Below are positions 50,948 through 53,871 of a stretch of DNA of 53,871 nucleotides, piece after piece (position 1 is the stretch's first letter; every line of letters starts with the position of its first letter). The DNA is from an uncultured Actinomycetes bacterium (GTDB lineage Bacteria; Actinomycetota; Acidimicrobiia; Acidimicrobiales; RAAP-2), in the NCBI GenBank assembly GCA_903875425.1, contig CAIQWC010000007.1:1-53871 (forward strand), read 5' to 3'. Below the pieces are notes generated by a model. That model worked only from the letters and a program-made list of their open reading frames with translations. It had not been told where the DNA came from and searched no databases. The translations under genes and the position numbers were made by a program.

Positions 50948-51520
50948 TTACTTTCCGTTACGAAAGTTGTCGACGTAGCGACTAGGGGTTGGACCACGTT
51001 GTCCCTTGTACTTGGAATTTAAACCCGATGCACCGTAGGGGTGCTCAGCGGGCGTTGACATTTCAAAGAAACTGATCTGGCCAATCTTCATACCTGGGTA
51101 AATCGTGATGGGGAGATTCGCTACGTTAGAAAACTCCAAGGTGAGGTAACCGTCCCAACCTGCGTCGACAAAGCCGGCGGTGGTGTGGATCAGTAACCCT
51201 AAGCGACCCAACGAGCTTTTACCCTCAATGCGACCCACGAGATCATCGGCGATAGCCACGCGCTCCAAGGTTGCCCCGAGAACGAATTCTCCTGGATGCA
51301 GGATAAAGGGATTCTCCGCCCCGACATCGACGAGTTCCGTCAAGTCTTCTTGATCTTCTTTGACGTCAATCACACGAGCGGTGTGGTTACGAAAGACCCG
51401 AAAGAACTGATCTACGTGAACGTCCACCGAAGAAGGTTGAATAGCTCCTTCGCCAAGAGGATCAATAACGATTCTTCCTTCGGCCAGGGCTTGCTTGATT
51501 GATCGATCTGAGAGCACCAT
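50948..51520 (-). CDS. dcd: dCTP deaminase (probably bifunctional, dUMP-forming)
   Basis: The 190-residue enzyme begins MVLSDRSIKQALAEGRI and has IQPSSVDVHVDQFFRVF, the catalytic SSLGRLGLLIHTTAGFVDAG and LTLEFSNVANLPI. Actinobacterial members deaminate dCTP and hydrolyse the triphosphate to dUMP. I choose the ATG at 51520; the frame to 51580 adds an unlikely Leu/Cys-rich stretch, and TATCGT lies eight bases upstream. It is divergent from the secreted-protein gene. Confidence 0.92.
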   Translation of the reverse strand: MVLSDRSIKQALAEGRIVIDPLGEGAIQPSSVDVHVDQFFRVFRNHTARVIDVKEDQEDLTELVDVGAENPFILHPGEFVLGATLERVAIADDLVGRIEGKSSLGRLGLLIHTTAGFVDAGWDGYLTLEFSNVANLPITIYPGMKIGQISFFEMSTPAEHPYGASGLNSKYKGQRGPTPSRYVDNFRNGK

Positions 51521-51699
51521 CGCATCAAACGATAGTGCCCACAACATAAGGCTTGGGCAGTTAGAGCCTGAAAACACCAAAGCCCCAGGCCTTGGCTAAG
51601 GGCCAATTTTTCATTAATTCTTAGGAAGCGACCCGCTCATTGGGTTTTTGAGTCCCTAGCATGAGAGTCTCAATCCCTCTACCTCCCTAGGAGATCTTC

Positions 51700-52281
51700 A
51701 TGAAGCGCACCCTTACCTCCCTTGCCGTGGCCGGCGCCCTTGTGGCTCCTTCCATTGCGGTCCTCGCCACCCAAGCAGCCCCGAGCTCGGCATCGTCAAT
51801 GATGGCAAGCTGTGAATCCATCACCAAGGCCCTCATGGTCTCAGAAGGTTTCTCGATGGCCACCGGACCTGTTGTGAAGCCCTATAACTTTGCCAAGCCA
51901 AGCGCTAACCAAGCCAATGCACTTGGCCAAACTCGCGACTTTGGCAAGGCCGCCATCGTGGTCTCCTGTGTGAGCCCCTCAGACGTCGCCAAGCTCTCAG
52001 CACAAGCCAAGCTCAAGACCAGGGGGGCCAAGGATTATATGAAGTACGTCGTGGCTCAAGCCGCTGGCGCTATGAAGGCAACCCCGGTCGACGGCGTTAC
52101 TGACTACCTCGACTACGGAAACGGCAAGGAAGACGGTATCGCTTCCATGGCGAAGGCCGGGAGTATCCGCCTCGACGCATGGACCGTTGGATCGTACGCC
52201 TTCTTCACCTTCACCACACCGGCTGGTCCCCCCTCGAAGGCCCTGGACAAGTTCATTCACTACACCAAAAACAACTTCTAA
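51700..52281 (+). CDS. Secreted protein of unknown function
   Basis: The 193-residue protein has a signal peptide (MKRTLTSLAVAGALVAPSIA, cut near QAAPSSAS) and a good AGGAG site. Only two Cys remain in the mature part (SCES near 37 and VVSCVSPSD near 90), which could pair. The sequence has no family I recognise. It precedes the DD-carboxypeptidase gene and a strong hairpin lies between them. A cell-envelope role is a guess from the neighbour alone. Confidence 0.7.
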   Translation: MKRTLTSLAVAGALVAPSIAVLATQAAPSSASSMMASCESITKALMVSEGFSMATGPVVKPYNFAKPSANQANALGQTRDFGKAAIVVSCVSPSDVAKLSAQAKLKTRGAKDYMKYVVAQAAGAMKATPVDGVTDYLDYGNGKEDGIASMAKAGSIRLDAWTVGSYAFFTFTTPAGPPSKALDKFIHYTKNNF

Positions 52282-52298
52282 CCTTGATCTGACCGCTT

Positions 52299-52328
52299 CC
52301 CAAGGGGCTGCTTCGGCAGCCTCTTGGG
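52299..52328 (+). terminator. Strong hairpin with C(UUCG)G loop between the secreted protein and DD-carboxypeptidase genes
   Basis: CCCAAGGGGCTGC (52299-52311) pairs with GCAGCCTCTTGGG (52316-52328) around TTCG, giving thirteen pairs with one G-U and an extra-stable loop. It lies 17 bases after one stop and 11 bases before the next ATG. No T-run follows, so it may attenuate rather than stop transcription. Confidence 0.6.
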
Positions 52329-52339
52329 TTCGTGTCACC

Positions 52340-53344
52340 ATGGTTACCATGGCTTCTCGCAGCGTCACCATATTTTCAGGCTTAGTGCTCGCTGCACTCA
52401 GCATTGCGAGCCTTCCCGCCCTAGCGGCAACAGCCGCGGCACCGAGCCAGCCCACTCCCTCCACCATCGCTAAAGCCACCTGGCCACTTGGGCTGCCCGC
52501 GGCTTACTGGGTGCCTTCAGAGGGCTACGCCCAGACGAACTACCACGGTAAAGCCATGGCTATGGCCAGTCTCACCAAAATGATGACGGCTGTCGTGGTT
52601 GAGCAACACCTCCCCTTGGGACTAAGAGGCACCGGACCTTCATGGATCGTAACCGCGGGCGATGTGAAACTAACGAAGGCAATAGCCAAGGTTGGTGGGG
52701 TAACCATCACCGTTCGCGTAGGAGAGCAGCTCTCTGAACATCTTCTTTTGGAAGGGCTGCTCGTTCGATCGGCCAACAATTACGCCGTCATGCTCAGCGA
52801 ACTCACGGGACTTAAGCTCAGTAGCTTTGTCTGGGCTATGGACCAAGAGGCCAAGGCCCTAGGAATGAAACAAACCCACTACGTCGACCCCCATGGCCTC
52901 AACGATGGCGACACGTCAACGCCAGCGGATCAGCTGATCATCGCTCGCACCTTAGAGACCTACCCGCTTCTAGCAAACATCGCTGCCATGACATCAGTTG
53001 ACGTGCCGATTGATGGATGGGTGGCTACCTGGACTCCCATGCTCGGACACTACGGAATCATCGGCGTCAAGACTGGTACGACTGACACGGCTGGTGGGTG
53101 CGACGTGATGTTGGTATTACCTCACGTGGGACGGGTGGCGACCCCTGTCTACGTCGCAGTGTTTGGAGCGCGGAGCAACGATGAGTTAGCAACCGCCGGA
53201 AACGTTGCGCTCACTATTGAGCGACAAGTAGCGGCATATATCAAGGCTCACCCGCCAACCACTACGACTACGACGACGACTACGACTACGACTACGACTA
53301 CGACTACGACTACGACTACGTCGACTACTTTGCCGCCCCCCTAA
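52340..53344 (+). CDS. Secreted DD-carboxypeptidase with poly-threonine tail
   Basis: The 334-residue protein (from the ATG at 52340; an ATG at 52349 is also possible) has a signal peptide and the three S11 motifs: ASLTKMM, RSANNYA and VKTGTTD. It is closely similar to the protein at 43569-44570, with shared phrases such as TKMMTA, VEQHLPLG and SANNYAVMLSEL. The C-terminus is a run of about 21 threonines followed by STTLPPP, with no membrane helix after it. The start has no clear ribosome-binding site, and a strong hairpin lies just upstream. It is expected to trim peptidoglycan outside the cell. Confidence 0.87.
   Translation: MVTMASRSVTIFSGLVLAALSIASLPALAATAAAPSQPTPSTIAKATWPLGLPAAYWVPSEGYAQTNYHGKAMAMASLTKMMTAVVVEQHLPLGLRGTGPSWIVTAGDVKLTKAIAKVGGVTITVRVGEQLSEHLLLEGLLVRSANNYAVMLSELTGLKLSSFVWAMDQEAKALGMKQTHYVDPHGLNDGDTSTPADQLIIARTLETYPLLANIAAMTSVDVPIDGWVATWTPMLGHYGIIGVKTGTTDTAGGCDVMLVLPHVGRVATPVYVAVFGARSNDELATAGNVALTIERQVAAYIKAHPPTTTTTTTTTTTTTTTTTTTTTSTTLPPP
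53258..53320 (+). repeat. ACTACG microsatellite encoding poly-Thr
   Basis: Some 63 bases made mainly of alternating ACT and ACG threonine codons encode the Thr tail of the DD-carboxypeptidase. Six-base slippage would change tail length without shifting the frame. Confidence 0.9.
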
Positions 53345-53347
53345 CCA

Positions 53348-53377
53348 TTGGATGGAGTACGACACCTCGGGTAGAGT
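53348..53377 (+). promoter_or_regulatory. Probable tRNA-Gly promoter
   Basis: TTGGAT (53348-53353), 18 bases, TAGAGT (53372-53377); the tRNA begins 11 bases later. The elements and spacing fit a sigma-70-type promoter. Confidence 0.45.
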
Positions 53378-53387
53378 GAGGATCCTC

Positions 53388-53458
53388 GCGGGCGTAGTTC
53401 AATGGCAGAACATCAGCTTCCCAAGCTGAATACGCGGGTTCGATTCCCGTCGCCCGCT
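53388..53458 (+). tRNA. tRNA-Gly (anticodon CCC)
   Basis: Acceptor GCGGGCG pairs with CGCCCGC, the D arm is AGTTCAATGGCAGAAC, the anticodon loop is TTCCCAA between TCAGC and GCTGA, and the T loop is TTCGATT. The anticodon is CCC. CCA is not encoded. hsdM follows, as at many tRNA-linked islands. Confidence 0.94.
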
Positions 53459-53462
53459 CTCT

Positions 53463-53535
53463 GGTGAAATCGCCGAAACCCCAGTAATTACAAGGGTTTT
53501 GAAGTTTCCTAGCGATGCCGCAGCGTGATTTCACC
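53463..53535. repeat. Nested inverted repeats after tRNA-Gly
   Basis: GGTGAAATC (53463-53471) matches GATTTCACC (53527-53535). Inside, AAACCC-CA-GTAATTAC-AA-GGGTTT (53476-53499) is a 24-base palindrome with 20 matching positions around GTAATTAC. It may be an operator or recombination site. Confidence 0.5.
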
Positions 53536-53590
53536 GCAGCCGTATAGCAAGTATGTCGTCGCTATCGCACCCAACTGTCAGACTGAATCG

Positions 53591-53871
53591 GTGGGCGACT
53601 CGAGTCAGACACAGCAAGCCGAACTGCACCGCACGATCTGGAAGATCGCCAATGACCTTCGGGGAAGTGTCGATGGCTGGGATTTCAAGCAGTATGTGCT
53701 AGGGATGCTGTTCTATCGCTACATCTCGGAGAATCTCACTGCCTATCTGAACGACCAGGAACGGCGAGCCGGGTTCGCAGACTTTGATTTCTCGAAATTG
53801 AGTGACGTTGATGCTGAGCGCGGGCGTGTGGAAACGGTTGCGGAGAAGGGGTTCTTCATCCTGCCCTCCGA
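53591..53871 (+). CDS. hsdM: Type I restriction-modification methyltransferase subunit, N-terminal part
   Basis: An open frame from the GTG at 53591 runs off the right edge. It gives QQAELHRTIWKIANDLRGSV, then GWDFKQYVLGMLFYRYISE and a Phe/Asp stretch ending in FFILP, the classic N-terminal helical domain of HsdM. This subunit binds S-adenosylmethionine and, with HsdS, methylates DNA. The frame is also open upstream to a GTG at 53525, but family length favours 53591. The catalytic NPPF motif is beyond the window. Position right after tRNA-Gly suggests a mobile island. Confidence 0.85.
   Translation, partial: MGDSSQTQQAELHRTIWKIANDLRGSVDGWDFKQYVLGMLFYRYISENLTAYLNDQERRAGFADFDFSKLSDVDAERGRVETVAEKGFFILPS

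Noticed and set aside
53258-53320. Repeat tract as a CRISPR array
   Set aside because: The units are six bases without spacers and lie inside a coding frame.

Overview
This window looks like chromosome from a moderately high-GC actinobacterium. The evidence is a dnaK-grpE-dnaJ-hspR operon preceded by a HAIR-type operator, a SenX3/RegX3 two-component pair, the PurS/PurQ/small-PurL form of FGAM synthetase, clustered ctaA/ctaB with an ABC exporter, a SARP-type DNA-binding domain, an LAxTG-type sortase signal, and many promoters that place the transcription start on the start codon (leaderless mRNAs). Class Acidimicrobiia is a plausible home, but that is inference; no rRNA is present to settle it.

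Left end (1-7031): a truncated P-loop protein stops just before a tRNA-Arg(ACG) gene. Beyond it is a compact, translationally coupled, minus-strand type IV secretion/conjugation module: pilin-like protein, TrbL/VirB6-like protein, SCO6880-like protein, VirB4 ATPase and VirD4/TraG coupling protein. A ROK-family (polyphosphate glucokinase-like) kinase overlaps its end. No relaxase or integrase is visible, so it is a remnant or a specialised secretion device.

7032-20019: a two-repeat SWEET-like transporter, senX3-regX3, serS, an ABC exporter, a membrane thioredoxin, ctaB and ctaA (haem A synthesis), tRNA-Glu, an EthD-like protein, trhO, an ABC-F ATPase and a mycothiol-dependent-isomerase-like protein.

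20020-38557: a folate and nucleotide block. It holds a fused pabB-pabC gene, tRNA-Asp and tRNA-Phe (the latter with an unusual A54), a small SARP-like regulator, pyrE-purM-purF, a PHP phosphoesterase, a 5-formyl-THF cyclo-ligase-like gene with an NCS1 nucleobase transporter, purL, and the operon purA-purD-purB-purC-purS-purQ. A strongly AT-rich promoter drives a basic protein gene that sits between purQ and purL.

38558-53344: hspR/dnaJ/grpE/dnaK, gpmA, a DD-carboxypeptidase, an orphan cysC, a secreted seven-repeat (probable seven-bladed propeller) LAxTG protein, glnB-amtB, a HdrD-like Fe-S membrane oxidoreductase, dcd, a small secreted protein, and a second DD-carboxypeptidase paralogue ending in a poly-threonine tail encoded by an ACTACG microsatellite.

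Right end (53345-53871): tRNA-Gly(CCC), a palindrome-rich spacer and the start of a type I restriction-modification methyltransferase (hsdM) that runs off the window. This is the usual look of an island junction at a tRNA gene.

The candidate signals I rate highest are the widespread leaderless promoter pattern, the seven-repeat LAxTG surface protein, the paired DD-carboxypeptidases with Thr-rich tails, the relaxase-less secretion module and the A54 tRNA-Phe.
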